NCBI RefSeq assembly: GCF_028640845.1
Contig: NC_080546.1
Location: forward strand, 56,555,409 to 56,619,408
Direction of reading: 5' to 3'
Source: Ahaetulla prasina
Taxonomy: Eukaryota > Chordata > Lepidosauria > Squamata > Colubridae
Length of the DNA stretch: 64,000 bases
Shown: positions 1-11,412 of the stretch, one piece after another
Layout of the letters: each line of letters begins with the position of its first letter
Numbering within the stretch: position 1 is the stretch's first letter
Translations under genes and position numbers: made by a program
The notes under the pieces: generated by a model
Told to the model about the DNA's origin: nothing
Database searches by the model: none
What the model saw: only the letters and a program-made list of their open reading frames with translations

Positions 1-800
1 TCTTGTCAGAAGCTGACTGGAAGGTTAGAAATAGTGATCCCATGAACTCAGGACAGTGCAACTGTCATATACCATATTTTTCGGACTATAACATGCTCCG
101 GATTATAAAATGCACCTAGCTTTTGGAGAGGAAAACAAGAAAAAAAAATCTGCCTCTGCCTCCTAGCAATTTGCTTCCTTGCAGCTAATGGCAAACAGCC
201 TGGTCAGCTTCAGCACAGCCTGATTTAGCACGAGCAGCTGATTGGCAGTTAGATCAGCCTACCAGCTGTTCCAGGCTGCGGGGATCCCTGCCACCTATCG
301 CTGCCTCCGAACACTCCATTTTAGGCCTCTGTACACCTTGTTTCTGGCCTGTTCGAGGCGGCGGGGATCCCCCGCTGCCGCCTCTCCTCACCGCCTGGAA
401 GGGGCCAAAAATGGGGCATGTGGAGGCCAAAACAGAATACGGGGAGGCCGAAAGTGGGAAGCGCGGAGGCAGTGATGGGCAGCAGCGATCCCCACAGCCT
501 GGAACAGCTGATAGGCAGTATTCTGGGAGGCTGAGGCTGAAGGGTGGGGGCCGGCAGGAGGGTGCAGCTTTGGCAACATTCACTATAAAACACAGACATT
601 TCGACCCACTTTGTTTGGGGGAGGGAATTGTGTCTTATACACCGAAAAATAGGGTACATGCCAGTTGCCAAGCACCCAAATTTTGATCACATGACCATGG
701 GTATGCTGCAACAGTCGTGTGAAAAAATGGTCATAAATCACTTTTTTCAGTGGTGGTGTAACTTTGAACGGTTACTAAATGGTTGCCTAAGTCTGAATCA
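1..800 (+). mobile_element. Interspersed repeat with CAGGTAGTCCTCGACTT-type ends, interrupted copy
   Basis: Bases 1-69 and 657-800 are consecutive parts of one repeat family. The same order of phrases (GTGATCACATGACC, then ACTGCAACTGTCATAAA, then GATGCTGCAA, then TCACTTTTTTCAGTG) occurs uninterrupted at about 14230-14617. A mariner-like MITE at 72-654 separates the two halves. The family carries no coding sequence and looks like a non-autonomous DNA transposon of about 380 bp. The left end lies outside the window. Confidence 0.7.
72..654. mobile_element. Tc1/mariner-type non-autonomous element (MITE), TA target
   Basis: The left end reads CCATATTTTTCGGACTATAA and the right end is its imperfect reverse complement (TTATACACCGAAAAATAGGG). 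The element is flanked by TA at 70-71 and 655-656, the target duplication expected of Tc1/mariner elements. Internal GC-rich sequence gives several chance ORFs with no transposase similarity. It sits inside an older repeat whose halves match on both sides. Confidence 0.75.
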
Positions 801-2280
801 GTACAAAACAACGCTGACAAAATAGTTGATGTTTTCTTTGTCAATTCCTATTCCATCTATTCTAAGTCATTGCCAAAATGATTGGTTTGTGTCTCTGGTT
901 TTGCTGCCATTACTTTTCAATACATCACAGTTATCATGGAAAACACCATCCAGTACTTTACAGCAGGAATCCAAAAGGTCTCACTGAAACTCTGCTTAAG
1001 CTCCGCTTGGCTGGCATGTATCCCTTCTTCCATATCCCATTTGGGTATCACCGAAGTTAAAATAATTAACATTGTAATAATTAAGAACTACAAAACATAT
1101 GGAAAGACTTCAGGGCAGAATAGGCCCATTATGGCTATATAATTATTTCTATCCAGGAAAGCAGGAATAACTGAAGCTGGCTAGCTTTTGAGGAACAGGA
1201 TTTCATGCTTGGCAAGAGAGGCTTGCCAAGCCTCTCGTGACTGAATAGAGAGACTTGGCAAACAAGTGCAAATTTGTCTCCTCTTTTTTCTTCAAATGAA
1301 AGAGTTGGGGGTCTGTTGACCTGTCAACTATCTAGCTGGAAGCCTGGAAACATGTTGATGTCAATATTATAGCTTCTATTAAAAAAAATCTTAGTGATGG
1401 CTGCAAATGATAATGGCATATCATAGGAATTGCTAAGATCAAAGCATCATTGAGTCGTAGGTAAGTGCAAGTAATGAAAGAGCCACAGTATTCATATCAT
1501 TCAATATAGATCCTATAATATCGATTAGTCTGTCTTTTATGTTCATCAGGTGAGGCCCTCCTATGCAAGTACTGTCCGGAATGTTATTTTTGTGTACTCT
1601 AAGACCAAGACCAAGACCTTTTCCATTGTAATGTCCACTCTGTGGAAAATTTTCATGTGGTAACCCAAATTCAAATTATGCAGAATCCGAAAACTATTGT
1701 CCTATTATAAACACTGGCTATTGTTTTATATGTGACTATTGTGTAGGAGATATATATTTAATATTGTATCCTATAGAAATATATGGCTTGAAAGGCGATT
1801 CATTAATACTTTAATAAGTAACAAGTTTTGATAAAAGTGCTAAAATAAATGCTATACGCAGCTATACTCATAGTTTAGAAGCTGGATATCAATGAATCAA
1901 GTAGTTCTGGAATTGTTAAAGAAACCATATTTAAATACTATTCTCAAGTGTTGTAGTTCTATATCTGAGACAAGGGAAAAAAATCTTTATCCCAAGCAAT
2001 TCAGACAGAAAATTCCAGAAAAAAATATGAAATTTAAAGATGTTTTCAGATGCAATAGATTCTAACTTATTCTTTCATAACCTATTTTTATAATTGAATA
2101 CCTATATAAATATGTAAACATATCTTGGTAGTGAACTATATTAATATTTATTTGCTAATTGCCTATGAAACTCATAAACATAGGAGAAAGGAAAGGAAAT
2201 TTATCCATTCACTCAGAGCAATTACCATTATTGACAGAAAGTCTAAAAACTCAAATAACTAAATAATACTGCTTATTTAA
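801..2280. other. AT-rich non-coding DNA, NEIL3 intron 1
   Basis: No exon, RNA gene or recognisable repeat could be supported. The short ORFs at 878-1142 have no recognisable domain. A short GAGAGGCTTGGCAAG-type inverted sequence lies near 1205-1245. By position this belongs to the first intron of NEIL3 (inference from the splice donor at 6073-6078). Confidence 0.4.
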
Positions 2281-2288
2281 GTTTTAGG

Positions 2289-2928
2289 TTGATTTTAATG
2301 GACTATAGGGAAACTTGGAGTAGAAATGGCGGTAGTGACAGATTTTATTTCCTGGGCTCCAAGATCACCGCAGATGGGGACTGCAGCCAAGAAATTAAAA
2401 GACACTTGCTCCTGGGGAGGAAAGCTATGGCAAATCTAGACAGCGTACTAAAAAGTAGAGAAATCACCCTGCCAACAAAACTGTGTATAGTCAAGGCTAT
2501 GGTTTTCCCAGTTGCAGTGTATGGCTGTGAAAGTTGGACCATAAGAAAGAATTGAGGCCTTTGAACTCTGGTGCTGGGGAAGACTCCTGCGAGTCCCTTG
2601 GACTGCAAGGCGATCAAACTGGTCAGTCCTAGAGGAAATCAACTCTGACTTCTCTTTAGAAGGCCAGATCCTGAAGATGAAACTGAAATACTTTGGCCAC
2701 CTAATGAGAAGGAAGGACTCACTGGAGAAGAGTCTAATGCTGGGAAAGATTGAGGGCAAAAGAAGAATGGGACGACAGAGAATGAGGTGGCTGGATGGAG
2801 TCACTGAAGCAGTAGGTGTGAGCTTAAATGGACTTCAGAGGATGGTAGAGGCCAGGAAGGCCTGGAGGAATATTGTCCATGGGGTCGCGATGGGTCGGAC
2901 ACGACTTTGCAACTAACAACAACAACAA
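2289..2928 (+). mobile_element. BovB (RTE clade) LINE, 5'-truncated 3' end
   Basis: Conceptual translation gives the C-terminal part of a BovB reverse transcriptase. Recognisable blocks are FLGSKITADGDCSQEIKRH (about 2344-2400), an AVYGCESWTIRK block near 2510-2550, and KYFGHLMRRKDSLEKSLMLG (about 2684-2745). The element ends with the BovB 3' terminus GGTCGGACACGACT followed by an AAC-rich tail. A frameshift near 2550 separates the two coding pieces, so it is a dead copy lacking endonuclease and most RT motifs. It lies in NEIL3 intron 1, antisense to the gene. Confidence 0.92.
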
Positions 2929-2934
2929 GGGAAA

Positions 2935-5400
2935 CTTTGTTTTCTAATATCAAAATTGCAATTGTGAGGTAAGAGTGTTAGGCAAAGATTCCATATATAC
3001 AAAATGCAGATATATTTTTCTTAATCCTTCAGAAATTATTTAAAGGAAAAAAACATTTGAAAATGTATTTTAAAAGCAGAACCCAAATTTCATGACATTT
3101 AGCAACTCATTTAGCAATATTTTAGCAGTATTTGCCATTCTACTATAATATGCTGACATTCTTTATGAAATATCTTCCCAGCTACATACACAATAGTAAA
3201 TAATTAAAAGACTCAAGATTGCTGTTTTCGCAGTTGCTAATTTCCTTTTGAATTTTTAAATGCCTTTGTGAAATAAACATGTTGTAAACTGAAGGTCATG
3301 GTATACGTTGATTATTTCAGACACGATTAGGCATTGGCATTGGGTTCATGAAAGCAGAAAGTGAATAGGGATAATTTTAAGCTTTCTTGAATATAATTTT
3401 TCAGTTCCAGAATCAGCTGTGAATAGCTAGATGTAAATCAATGGAATATCACAGGAATAGCTTTTTAGTATTTTCCTCTTAAGTGGTATGATAGATCATT
3501 GCTTTCTTTTTTGTTTTTTTAGTTGCATCCACTTCCGCAGCCTCTTTGATCCCTATAAGAGCTTCCCTTCCCAGCAAGTGGTGATCAGGTGGGAACACAT
3601 CTCACAACTGACTTAACCATGAATATTCAGGCACTCAATAAAGCAGACTAGAAAAATATGACAGGGTTTTCTTGCTGTGAATGTTACGTATGAGTGAAGC
3701 TCACTTTTAAACAAACAGTAGATTGATGATATAAAAATGTTCCTGAATTATATATTTCTACAAAGTGAAAATGGTAGAATTTCATGCTTTCTTGCTGCTA
3801 CAATAAGGAAAAACCACCCAATCCACAAAAAATGAAAGTTTATAATCCACTCTTTGTTGAACCATACTCTTAACTATGACCAGAATACCATAGGTATTCT
3901 GAATATTAAAGAAGAATTTTAAGTGGACCAGGAAGAATTTTACTGGACAAGCTGATATATGTGCAGACTGATCTCTGGCTAAATCTAGCTAAATATCCAG
4001 TGTTCTAGGAATTTGATATCTAGCATTGGACCCAGTCAGAGGACTATCTGTGAGGCAAGAGAGCAATATCAGGACACATTTAATGTAAACGTACTTGTAA
4101 ATTATCTACAAAGTAGTAGCACCGAGGTATTTAAAATGGATGCCAAACATGACCTTCAGCTACAATCAACAAACCAAAATATAGAATATACCAAATATTT
4201 TCCCCTAGTTAAAAATCCATGAACACTTTGTGGATCATGCTCCCACTAATGACACTTCTTTGCCTGCATTCAAACAAAGACAGAGGCAGCAATTCTCTTG
4301 GTATATTCATCCCACCAACCAGAATTTAGTTTTAGCTCTTCACAGCTCATTAATCCAAGCTGCTCATTTATATTCCAACATCTTTTCCCCTATAAAGTTC
4401 CACAAGCCCCAACAGGGTAATTTTATGCTGGCAACACTAGTGATCAAAACTTGCAGAGAAGTGGCATGCTGTGTACATGGGAAGCAAAGAAAAAAAACCC
4501 TCTTGTCCTAAGCCTTAATACCAATAGTATTCCTCATTAGCATGTTTTAGAACAAATAAACAAGTCCACCCATCCAATTTATATACATAATATAGATATA
4601 GATCTATGCCAATTTCTGAATGTGATCTTTCCGCATGCTAACGACAGATAACTATAGTGGATGTTATGTAACTGACTTCTTTATAATAAACAAATATAAT
4701 AAAATTGCCATCTTTCTAATTAGACTGAGTGACTGGAGGACACTTTCCTCATTATTTCTTACATGTGTTCAATGTTTGCAGGAGTTCTTCCAACTCTTCA
4801 TATTAATCAGACTTGTTATGGTTGATTTATTATGTTAATGGCAGGAATATATGACAGATGTTGGTTATTTCTTTTTAAGTGTTTTGTGCAAGGAGAGAAA
4901 AAAGCCACACAAAAAAACCTTGCCAGAAAAATTCTGATAGTCAAAAGGTATGATTACTGAGAATGAGATGACTGTGTCGCTTATGTTAACCTCATATCAA
5001 TCAGTTAGGTCTTTCGCAATTCTAATATGCAAAGAACTCTTATGATAAAGGATTATTTAGTAACTGGGCAGCTTGCATATGCTTAATCTTTAAGAACAGG
5101 ACACTGGCATAGAGACTGTCAAACCCCATAGTAGCCTGCACAGCACTGCACAACATTGCCAATCAGATGTAGATTAAATTCAGGCCAGGCATGTCATGCA
5201 ATTATTAATGAAAGAACCAACAGGAATGCCTAAAATTAGAGTTACTCCTTTTCCACTTTATACTGTAAATTGCAAAGTAGCTTGGATTCAATAATTAATA
5301 GGTTTAATCCAACCATAAAACAAATACTAAGGATTAGACTAGCTATTTAAATGGGTTACCTATTGTCTATTGAATGGCACTGATATCTTGGCAGAAATGA
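2935..5400. other. Non-coding DNA without identified features
   Basis: AT-rich sequence between a BovB fragment and a LINE-tail repeat. I looked on the minus strand for NEIL3 exon 2 (the beta-sandwich part of the Fpg/Nei domain) and did not find it. ORFs at 4013-4511 and 4635-4838 have no recognisable motif and no splice context that I trust. Confidence 0.4.
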
Positions 5401-5410
5401 TTTGGACAGG

Positions 5411-5611
5411 AATCCTAGCAGTTAAGGGGCGTGCATAAGTGCACAAACGTGCCTACCGTTCCTGTCCTATTGTTTTTCTTTTCTTCTTCCTATATACATA
5501 TATGCTTATACCTCCTTATATTTACTCATATATGTGTTTATATATTATATAATCTTTTTGTATGATACCTACATATATTGTTATGACAAAATAAATAAAT
5601 AAATAAATAAT
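5411..5611 (+). repeat. 3' tail of a LINE-like repeat, (AAAT)n-ended
   Basis: The segment runs from AGGGGCGTGCATAAGTGCAC through GTGCCTACCGTTCCTGTCC and a TA-rich stretch to TTATGACAAAA(TAAA)n. The same string of phrases recurs at 8505-8692 (+) and 47705-47900 (-), so it is an interspersed family. The AAAT tail suggests the 3' end of a retroposon; the parent element was not identified. Confidence 0.6.
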
Positions 5612-6072
5612 AGTTTATTTCTGCTACTCTGGATTTTAGTCATTAACAGTATTTGTGATCCTGTCTCTGAATGGTATGGGAACCAACCTGCTACTTACAA
5701 ATACTTCCTACTCTCCACAGTCTTCATCCCAGAGCCTGAACCCAAACTCTGGAAGGTCCAATCCCAGAGCATGATTGCCACAACCAGGTTTCCTCATGTA
5801 AATAATGAGTTAGGGCAATTAAACAACATGGATTCGTGGTCCTAGCCAATGCTATTAATTTCATATTTACAATTCCGCACAAAAAAGAACATGCTTTGAA
5901 AGATTACATCATTCAACAGGCACTCCGTGTACTTTGCTGCCCTTGTGTCAGGGAAGAGCGCAGAAAGGGAAGTTGCCCCATCCAGCTCTGGCCTACCTAA
6001 TAGCAACCCAACAGCTCGTGGGGTGGAATGTGAGGTTCTTGCACGCCCCGCCGTGGAAGAACCTCCGGCGCT

Positions 6073-6078
6073 ACTAAC
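6073..6078 (-). other. Predicted 5' splice donor of NEIL3 intron 1
   Basis: On the minus strand the coding exon ends in GACAGG followed by GTTAGT, an acceptable though not perfect donor. Beyond it the open frame becomes rich in Ser, Arg and Ala and loses resemblance to the family, supporting an intron here. Other donors within the next 60 bases cannot be excluded without a transcript. Confidence 0.5.
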
Positions 6079-6225
6079 CCTGTCGGAGACGCCGTCAGCG
6101 GCTCTTCTCTTTAAGGTTGCAGGTTGCGGCACAGAAGGGACCAGCACACACCTCACGGTTTGACCCGAGGCAATTCGACTACTGATTTTCTCCCCATTCA
6201 GCTTGCAACGGGGACCTTCCACCAT
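6079..6225 (-). CDS. NEIL3: NEIL3 endonuclease VIII-like 3 DNA glycosylase, first coding exon (49 codons)
   Basis: The minus-strand ORF starts ATG at 6225-6223 and reads MVEGPRCKLNGEKISSRI, matching the start of vertebrate NEIL3 (MVEGP, then LNGEKI). Family knowledge: NEIL3 is an Fpg/Nei glycosylase that excises oxidised bases from single-stranded DNA and unhooks inter-strand cross-links at replication forks. Val2, exposed after Met removal, is the N-terminal nucleophile and is present here. The open frame extends upstream to another Met, but only this ATG gives the required N-terminus. I place the exon end at 6079 because CAGG/GTTAGT (donor at 6078-6073) follows exactly 49 codons. After residue 25 the similarity weakens, so the donor is inferred. 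Later exons (H2TH helix, zinc fingers) are not visible; the gene continues leftward. Confidence 0.85.
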
Positions 6226-6460
6226 ATTGGAAGAAAAAGGAAAAACGTCTGACGAAGCTTCGTTCAAATTTCATGCTGCCGCTCCTGCTCGGGTGTTCCG
6301 CCCAAGCCGAGGCCGCCCCTCTTTCGTAATTGCTTTTGGTGATCTCACAAACACTAGCAGAGAGCGCGTGGGAGTCTGGCCTGAAAAGAGGTTTTGAACT
6401 GCAGGTTCCGGATGTGAGTTTTATTTTCCTTTCGGAACCATAATACGTACTCCTTCTCAT
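6226..6460 (-). promoter_or_regulatory. GC-rich promoter and 5' UTR of NEIL3
   Basis: This is a compact CpG-containing, non-repetitive block in otherwise AT-rich DNA, directly upstream of the NEIL3 ATG. It includes a GC box (GGGGCGG on the minus strand, near 6313-6320), an E2F-like TTGGGCGGAA near 6297-6307, and a TTTGAA element at 6263-6268 resembling a cell-cycle CHR box. NEIL3 is known to be S/G2-phase regulated, so these sites are plausible, but each is a short motif match. No TATA box is evident. The GC-rich block continues into the exon to about 5940. Confidence 0.55.
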
Positions 6461-6565
6461 TCGAAGTTCATGGGCAATGTAAATAGTCGAACTCCTTTTC
6501 TGCCAGTAAGAAAACGAAAATAATTTCTCCCTGCATCCAAGTTTTGGACTGCTTCAGGTTAAAAC

Positions 6566-7205
6566 TTTTTTTTTAATTGAAAAAGTTTTACAAATTTTTC
6601 CCCCTTCCCCCTCCCTTCACAAACCCCCCTCCCCCTCCCGACTTCCCGGAACAAACACAAGGTATAGTTAAAAAATAAAACAAACATATGCTAAAAAATT
6701 TTCCCTCCTAACTCAGTTATACTCCTACAATTCTCATCAAATCCTAACCTCCCCCAAAAACAATCAGAAATAATACATCCTAATCATTCAAAGGCAGTCT
6801 GATAACTCTAGACTGATATCTGGTTTGAATATAGTCAATCCATTTTTTCCATTCGTTTAAATATCTTTCTTGTGTATTGTCTTTCAAAAAGGCTGAGATT
6901 TTTGTCATCTCGGCCAAATTGGCAACTTTCAATATCCATTCTTCTATTGTGGGTACTTCTTTTTTCTTCCAATACTGTCCTATCAGTAATCTTGCTGCTG
7001 TTATTAGGTTTAAAATCAGTTTAGTCTCAGTTACTGTACAGTCCCTGATAATTCCCAGCAGAAAAGATTGCGGCAGGAACTTTATCTTCTTTTTCAGAAC
7101 GTTTTGTAGAATCCACCAAATTCTTATCCAAAAAGCCTTAGTATTCTTACAAGTCCACCAAATATGAAAATATGTAGCGTCATCACAATTACATTTTAAA
7201 AGAGG
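6566..7205 (-). mobile_element. L1 LINE, 3' end of ORF2 with poly(A)
   Basis: The minus-strand translation carries the conserved L1 ORF2 C-terminus: CDDATYFHIWWTCKNTKAFW near 7130-7190, then ILQNVLKKKIKFLPQSFLLG near 7060-7120, and a terminal WKKWIDYIQTRYQS block. It ends in a pyrimidine-rich (on the plus strand) 3' UTR and a poly(T) at 6566-6574, the poly(A) tail of the minus-strand copy. It is heavily 5' truncated. It sits about 340 bp upstream of the NEIL3 ATG in the same orientation. Confidence 0.85.
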
Positions 7206-7464
7206 AGCAATTGAAGCTGGCTATTTTAATTGGGATCAGATTGTAGGAAAAAGAAGTCCAAGCTTTACATTTTGTAAAACGTCCAATTTCATTTCTCCTT
7301 TGCATTTGTTAGATCAGTCTCCCCAACCTACTTCATTTAAATTACTCTGAACCTTTCTGGTCATACTGACTGATGCTCCTATCTCAAGGCCCTAGGATGG
7401 AACAAAAAATGGGAGAGTTTCCAGATAAACTGTCAACACAGCATATTTCATGTTTTATTTTTTA

Positions 7465-7835
7465 GATTACAGATAGTCCTCAACTCACAACCATTCATTT
7501 AGTTACCATTCGAAGTTACAATGCCACTGAAAAAAGTTATTTATGACCGTTTTCACACTTACAATTGTTGCAGATCTCCATGATTACATGATCAAAATTC
7601 AGATGCTTAATTCATATTTCTGATGATTTCAGTGTCTCCAGTTATGTGATCACCTTTTGTGATTTTTTTTTGACAAGCAAAGTCAATTGAGAATCCAGAT
7701 TCAATCAACCATGTTTCTAAATATCTGCAGTGATTCACTTAACTTGGCAAATAAGTTCATAAAATGGAACATAAAACTATCTTGCTTAGCAACAGAAATT
7801 TTGGGCTGAATGTCATGTAATGCAATTCATTGTAT
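7465..7835 (-). mobile_element. CAGGTAGTCCTCGACTT-family repeat, full-length diverged copy
   Basis: The copy starts with ACAGATAGTCCTCAACTCAC and proceeds through TGCCACTGAAAAAAGTTATT, GTGATCACCTTTTG and CAGAAATTTTGGGCTGAATG. This is the reverse-orientation order of the copy at 14230-14617. The opposite end, which in other copies reads GAGGACTACCTG, is eroded here. It is non-coding. Confidence 0.7.
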
Positions 7836-8504
7836 ATGTGAGTATAGTTATAATGTACTGTTTTGATCACGTTTCTTATTGTTTCTGAAATAAGATCATA
7901 AAATCACTTTCCTAGATATTATACATATATGGTGGAAAATCGGAGTATTCTGTTTCTTACAGAAGATTTATTATATTGGGATGTTGGAAACAAAGAGATC
8001 TCAAGTTGCCCCCAAAGATTATTAGAAACCTGACTGTCACCAGCAATATTCCAATATGCCTTGGGTCATAAGTATGAGAAGTAGCATTTGTAGAAATAGT
8101 ACTGTAATCTCATCCCATCAAATGTGACTCTATTGTGTTCAAATGTGCACTAAATCTAATCTTAGAATAATTGAACAGCTGTCCTTCTCTGCATACTTGT
8201 TATGATGCTCTTCAAGAAAATTTAGACTATATGCTTGTACCTCCTCACAGATCCCTCACAAATAGTTGCTACATGGACAAAGAAAAAGTGCCTCTGCTTT
8301 TCCAGAATGTCCAAAAAAACTTATGGATGCTTCTAAATTGATAGCTAGTAGTGCTATCAGTTAAAATGTGCTTTACAACTCACATGTGTGTGAAATGGAA
8401 AAAGTAGGATAACTTGGAAAGCTTACAGACAGAAGATAATGTTGTCTGCGTCCATTTCACATTCCGTGAGCACAATAACCCTCACCCCATTCCTAAGAGG
8501 ACTT

Positions 8505-8692
8505 TAAGGGTCGTGCATAAGAGCACAAATGTGCCTACCTTTCCTGTCCTATTGTTTCTTTCTATATATATATATATATATATGCTTATACTTCCTTGTT
8601 TCTCCTCATATATATGTTTATATATTATATAATCTTTTTGTGTGATGCTTGTGTATATTGTTATGACAAAATTAAATAAATAAATAAATAAA
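8505..8692 (+). repeat. 3' tail of a LINE-like repeat, second copy
   Basis: Same family as 5411-5611: AAGGGTCGTGCATAAGAGC, GTGCCTACCTTTCCTGTCC, a (TA)n stretch, then TTATGACAAAATTAAATAAA. It ends in (AAAT)n. No coding part is visible upstream. Confidence 0.6.
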
Positions 8693-8699
8693 ATGAAAC

Positions 8700-9495
8700 A
8701 ATATTTAGGATGTCAGTCATCCATTGTTTTGCTGCAGGAGATGAACAAAACTGTCCTCCAGAAATTGCTGCAATACATATTTTTGAATTAATAAATATCC
8801 CAGAAGGACAAAGGTCACTTTATAGCTGTGTTATTATCTTTTACTGATATCACTAACGTATATATATGGTGATATATAGATATGTAGAAACAATCATTGT
8901 ATAATAAGTTGAGTTGATTTTCCTCAACTGAATTTACTTTTGCTAATAGCAAAATAATTGCAATCTCATATTCCTGATTTACAATGGTCCCCATGGTATT
9001 TATATATAGCTGTAATTGTGAATCTGTCCACTGCATGATCTTTTGATCACTAAAAGGTCAACGAAGCATACCCTATTTCATATTTGATGCAACAGAGATA
9101 ATTTCACAACAAAAAATTGTACCCCCAGTCCTCACCCAGAAGTGTATGCCATTCAAAATCAGCCTTCTCTTGGTACACATGAGGTTGTGAATCCCAAAGG
9201 TATCTACAACAATTACATACAAATTCAGTTAACCACTCTTTTGTGACATCCCAAATATGACCTTTTCTAGCCTTTGACTGGCTTTCTCTATTTAAACCTA
9301 GAACTGTGATTCTGATGTAAGTCAATTAAACTGAATATGGAAAGACACATGGTACGCTCCAGAGATATTCTACTATATTACAACTTTTTAAAAGACATTG
9401 ATTATAAAAATGTGTCTGTAATTGAAATTACAGTAAACATGCTAATTTCAAATAATTGCTCAGGGAAATTAAAAAATTCCCTATCCACTGTCTAT
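8700..9495. other. Non-coding DNA without identified features
   Basis: Two minus-strand ORFs (8815-9036 and 9104-9325) have no recognisable domain and AT-rich composition. I see nothing else that can be supported. Confidence 0.35.
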
Positions 9496-9496
9496 A

Positions 9497-11205
9497 GATT
9501 AGATTAGATTAGATTTATTAGATTTTTATACCGCCCTTCTCCCAAAGGACTCAGGGTGGTTTACAGCCAATAAAACACATATAACAAAAAACCATTTAAA
9601 AACTAATTCAATATGTGGCATAAGATTTAAAAAGAAATAAAACCCCATTTAAAAATTTAAAATCATGTTAAAACTAGCCCTGCACGATAGAATAAAAGAG
9701 TCGCGGCGGAAGGTCTGGAGGTCGGGGAGTTGACGAAGCCCCGGAGGCAGCTCGTTCCAGAGGGCAGGAGCCCCCACAGAGAAGGCCCTCCCCTTGGGGG
9801 TCGCCAGCCGGCACTGCTTAACCAACGGCACCCTGAGGAGGCCCTCCCTGTGGGAGCGCAAAGGTCGATGGGAGGCTACCGGTGGTAGGTGGTCCCATAG
9901 ATACACCGGTCCTCTGCCATGGAGCGATTTAAAGGTGGTGACCAGTACCTTGAATTGCACCCGAAAGATCACCGGAAGCCAGTGCAGACCGCGCAGGAGA
10001 GGTGTCACATGGGAGCTACGAGGTGCTCCCTCTATCACCCGCGCAGCCGCATTCTGGACCAGTTGGAGCCTCCGGGTGCTTTTCAAGGGGAGTCCCATGT
10101 AGAGATCGTTGCAGTAGTCTAGGCGGGACGTAACAAGGGCATGAGTGACTGTGCAGAGGGAAGCCCGGTCTAGAAAGGGACACAACTGGTGTATCAGGCA
10201 AACCTGATAAAAAGCTCCCCTGGCGACAGCTGTCAAATGATCTTCAAACGACAGCCGTGCATCCAGGAGGGCACCCAGATTGCGAACCCTCTCCGTGGGG
10301 GCCAACGACTCGCCCCCAACAGTCAGCGATGGAGTCAGCTGGCTGTACCGTGATGCCGGCACCCACAGCCACTCGGTCTTGGAAGGGTTTAGTTGGAGCC
10401 TGTTTCTCCCCATCCAGACCCGTACGGCCTCCAGACACGGGGACATCACTTCAACGGCCTCGTTGGGGTGGTTAGGCGTGGAGATGTATAGCTGAGTATC
10501 ATCAGCGTACAGATGACACCCCACCCCAAAACCACGGATGATCTCGGCCAGCGGCTTCATATAGATGTTGAACAGAAGGGGCGAAAGAACCGACCCCTGT
10601 GGCACCCCACACAGGAGGCGCCTCGGGGCCGATCTCTGCCCCCCTGCCAACACCATCTGCGAACGGTCCAAGAGGTAGGAGGAGAACCACCGAAAAACGG
10701 TGCCCCCCACTCCAAGCCCCCCGAGCTGCCGCAGCAAGATACCATGGTCGATGGTATCAAAAGCCACTGAAAGATCTAGAAGGACCAGGACAGAGGAACA
10801 ACCTCTGTCCCGGGCCCTCCAGAGATCATCTACCAATGCGACCAAGGCCATCTCTATGCTGTGCCCAGGCCGGAAGCCGGACTGGAACGGGTCAAGATAG
10901 ACAGTTTCATCCAGGTACCAAGGGAACTGTCGTGCCACCACACTCTCAACAAAGACAGGAGACAGGACGGTAATTTGCTAAAATTACTGGATCCAGGGAG
11001 GGCTTCTTGAGGAGGGGCCTCACCACCGCCTCTTTCAGGGCGGTAGGGAAGACACCCTCCATCAAAGAAGCATTGACAATTCCCTGGAGCCAGCCTCGTG
11101 TCACTTCCCGGGTGGCCAGCACCAACCAGGAGAGACACGGGTCCAATAAACATGTGGTCGCATTCAGTCTCCCCAGTATCCTGTCCATGTCCTCAGGAGC
11201 TATAG
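9497..11205 (-). mobile_element. L2/CR1-clade LINE, copy A: 5'-truncated, RT domain nearly intact
   Basis: A 430-codon minus-strand frame (10941-9649) contains reverse transcriptase motifs in order: YLDPFQSGFRPGHS, LLDLSVAFDTIDHGILL, GVPQGSVLSPLLFN, the catalytic HLYADDTQLYIS, and a C-terminal LWNELPPGLRQLPDLQTF block. A second frame (11188-10946) supplies the preceding SWLVLATREVTRGW and VVRPLLKKPSLDP region, so one frameshift near 10944 breaks the gene. The endonuclease is missing through 5' truncation at about 11205. The 3' end carries the family stem-loop (CCGCCCTTCTCC...GGGTGGTTTA on the plus strand) and a TTAGA-repeat tail at 9497-9520. Confidence 0.9.
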
Positions 11206-11327
11206 ATGTGTTTAAGGATTATCTTATACACCAACCATATGCAGCTACAACGTTGATGAAAAAATAACTTTGCAATCAATATTCAGAGGTTTGTAAAGCA
11301 AAGAAAAGCTGAAATATGATCAGAAGC

Positions 11328-11412
11328 ACTGTTGTGGTTTCACTTAGCAACCACGTCACTTAATGACTCCTGATTCCAATTGTGGCTGCTAAGTGAGGAC
11401 TACCTGTAGTAG
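11328..11412 (+). mobile_element. CAGGTAGTCCTCGACTT-family fragment
   Basis: A short piece ending GAGGACTACCTGTAGTA with CACTTAGCAACCACG and AATTGTGGCTGCTAAGTG inside. It represents only the two ends of the repeat, so it is an internally deleted copy. Confidence 0.55.

Noticed and set aside
242..686. Cluster of overlapping GC-rich ORFs resembling a CpG-rich gene start
   Set aside because: All lie inside a mariner-type MITE with TA duplication and inverted ends.
1..5842. NEIL3 exon 2 in the left 5.8 kb
   Set aside because: No minus-strand segment resembling the next part of the Fpg/Nei domain was found; the intron probably extends beyond the left edge.
5842..6267. 141-codon minus-strand ORF taken as one gene from its first Met
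   Set aside because: The Nei-type N-terminus requires initiation at the ATG at 6225. The upstream Met adds 14 residues without support, and the downstream half loses family resemblance after a splice donor.
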